From assembly GCF_014284275.1 (NCBI RefSeq), contig NZ_JACOFU010000005.1, positions 310,001 through 374,000 of the forward strand: 64,000 bases of DNA, read 5' to 3'. Numbering within the stretch: position 1 is the first letter of the stretch; the number at the start of each line of letters is the position of its first letter. The position numbers and the translations under genes were made by a program. Under the pieces are notes generated by a model, which saw only the letters and a program-made list of their open reading frames with translations, was not told the origin of the DNA and ran no database searches. Positions 62,913-64,000 of the stretch are shown here, piece after piece. The stretch comes from Affinundibacterium amnicola (GTDB lineage Bacteria; Pseudomonadota; Gammaproteobacteria; Burkholderiales; Burkholderiaceae_D).

Positions 62913-63644
62913 TTATTTGATGAGTGCTTTATTAAATCGTTGAATCAGTTCATCGGGAACCTGCTGGCTACACATCAAAAAGCGTTCAGGACCTTGCGGC
63001 ATGCCGAGTGGTTTGAAAATATGTAGTTGTTCGCCACCGGGTATGGTTTTTATCATATTGAGCGCTTCATCTTCAGGTACGAAGATAAAATCTGCACGTC
63101 TGGCGACCAGCATTTTTGCCATGTTCAATGATTCTGCGGTGGTGCTGACGACGGCAACGCGAGAGCGTTCTATCGCATCATCAATCACAGTTCCGTACGA
63201 GGCTGCATCTTTCTTCAGCATCTTGATACCCGGCAGGCTAAGTGTCCGTAGCAGATCGATTGATTTTTCGGGTTGAAAATCTTTGTGCGCAAGGATGACC
63301 GATGGGCGATCCGTGTCATGAAAAATTGCATGACTAAACTTGGCATATTTTTGTCGATCTTTGTTTTTAAACATACCGACTGCACAGACAGCTTCATCAT
63401 TTGCTTCGACTACATTTAATTGTCGCTTAAACGGTGTCTCTACCCACACGTAAGAAATGCCGGCATTTTGCATTGCTTGTGCGGTAGGCGTGATGACTAA
63501 GCCGGTTATTTTTCCGCGCGAATCTCGGTAAGAAATTGGATCGCGAATTTCGTATAAAAGCTTCAGTGGTTCCGCGGCCATCGCGATGTTTGCGATACTT
63601 AAAAAACTGAACAAACAAGTGGAGGTAATGCGGCGGAGTGTCAT
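62913..63644 (-). CDS. Periplasmic substrate-binding protein (family 3-like)
   Basis: The 243-residue protein has a signal peptide (MTLRRITSTCLFSFLSIANIAMA), and a two-lobe binding protein pattern (EPLKLLYEIRDPISYRDSRGKITGLVI, VWVETPFKRQLNVVEANDEAVCAVGMFKNKDRQKYAKF). Such proteins bind amino acids or small organic solutes for ABC uptake or sensing. No permease is adjacent. The first gene of a two-gene unit with RidA. Confidence 0.88.
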   Translation of the reverse strand: MTLRRITSTCLFSFLSIANIAMAAEPLKLLYEIRDPISYRDSRGKITGLVITPTAQAMQNAGISYVWVETPFKRQLNVVEANDEAVCAVGMFKNKDRQKYAKFSHAIFHDTDRPSVILAHKDFQPEKSIDLLRTLSLPGIKMLKKDAASYGTVIDDAIERSRVAVVSTTAESLNMAKMLVARRADFIFVPEDEALNMIKTIPGGEQLHIFKPLGMPQGPERFLMCSQQVPDELIQRFNKALIK

Positions 63645-63827
63645 TCTGTGGTCATAAGAAATTTATAAATTCACCATGCGTAATTTCGTGGCTAGCGAAG
63701 CATACGAACTTGTCACAAGCTTGTCAAAAGCAATCTGTGTGCTTGATATAAATGATTAGCATCAATGAAAATATTATGTGACTATTTTTAGAAACTGAAT
63801 AATATTTCATTCAGTTGCTTTGTTACT

Positions 63828-63845
63828 GTGTGGCGCAGACCACAC
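63828..63845 (-). terminator. Small hairpin after thioesterase gene
   Basis: GTGTGG/CCACAC stem (63828-63833, 63840-63845) around a 6-base loop follows the partial thioesterase gene on the minus strand. No T run follows, so it is only a weak terminator. Confidence 0.35.
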
Positions 63846-63864
63846 GATTCAATTGCTAGTAAGT

Positions 63865-64000
63865 TCAAGCGCGCGGCGGTATTGCATACGTCGCTACCAC
63901 ATGAGCGACTGCATCTTCGTACCCATCCGAATACAAAGTGACTTCGCCCACGGCCAGATTTTTACCGATTTTCAACAACTGACAATGCGCGAGAATGTCT
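63865..64000 (-). CDS. PaaI-type (hotdog) thioesterase, 3' end of gene only
   Basis: The last 44 codons read LAHCQLLKIGKNLAVGEV, then a stretch ending VATYAIPPRA and stop at 63865. The segment fits the second half of a hotdog-fold PaaI-like thioesterase (strand GKNLAVGEVTLYSDG). The 5' end lies beyond the window. Function assignment rests on this fragment only. Confidence 0.65.
   Translation of the reverse strand, partial: DILAHCQLLKIGKNLAVGEVTLYSDGYEDAVAHVVATYAIPPRA

Noticed and set aside
1-64000. tRNA, rRNA, prophage or insertion sequence
   Set aside because: No cloverleaf, rRNA segment, integrase or transposase frame was found in the gaps or among the frames.

Overview
The window reads as one stretch of a Gram-negative, probably betaproteobacterial (Burkholderiales, Oxalobacteraceae-like) chromosome. 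This is an inference from the classical 16-strand-type porin, ubiquinone synthesis by a Coq7-type hydroxylase, Tat-exported and outer-membrane proteins, many c-di-GMP enzymes and moderate GC content. I see no rRNA, tRNA, insertion sequence, prophage or CRISPR. Genes are densely packed, and nearly all look intact; the first and last genes are cut by the window edges.

Layout. 1-4645: a PfkB kinase (5' cut) and a large membrane c-di-GMP enzyme. 5130-18878: a ten-gene same-strand block with two tandem copies of a TldD/TldE metalloprotease gene pair, then a DUF4159 protein, a MoxR AAA ATPase, a DUF58 protein, a BatA-like membrane protein, a DUF4175-like membrane protein with a histidine-rich loop, and a final membrane protein. 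Both TldD copies carry twin-arginine signals and neither TldE does. 19023-21298: an exported amidohydrolase and a cold-shock protein (both minus) flank a long intergenic region holding four hairpins with the same apical core. 21695-26706: a GAF-fused GspE/PilB-type ATPase, a small hypothetical gene, a voltage-gated K+ channel with a zinc ribbon tail, and an aspartate kinase. 27003-32412: an FHA protein, a zinc-ribbon/coiled-coil protein with an SPFH-like front part, and a Ser/Thr protein kinase, which look like one signalling module. 32455-37124: a MarR-GNAT fusion with a palindrome over its own promoter, then a DUF1800/DUF1501 exported pair.

37355-43293: small membrane proteins, a DnaQ-like exonuclease, UvrD (apparently leaderless) and Coq7. 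43660-50027: a porin, a DUF5916-type outer-membrane protein, two small genes, and a beta-barrel gene paired with a stand-alone PstS-like periplasmic protein behind a sigma-54-like site. 50143-52765: a LysR regulator divergent from hydroxyphenylpyruvate dioxygenase and a second VOC protein (tyrosine degradation). 53061-61668: two more GGDEF-EAL proteins flanking a DODA-type dioxygenase/racemase operon and a GNAT/secreted-protein operon. 61805-64000: a ClpP-like protease, RidA, a periplasmic binding protein and the tail of a PaaI-type thioesterase.

The most promising candidates for something undescribed are the duplicated Tat-TldD/TldE cassette joined to the MoxR-DUF58 block, the family of four TATCT-loop hairpins near 20.5-21.0 kb, and the FHA/zinc-ribbon coiled-coil/kinase trio. 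All functional statements come from reading motifs by eye; no database search was run.
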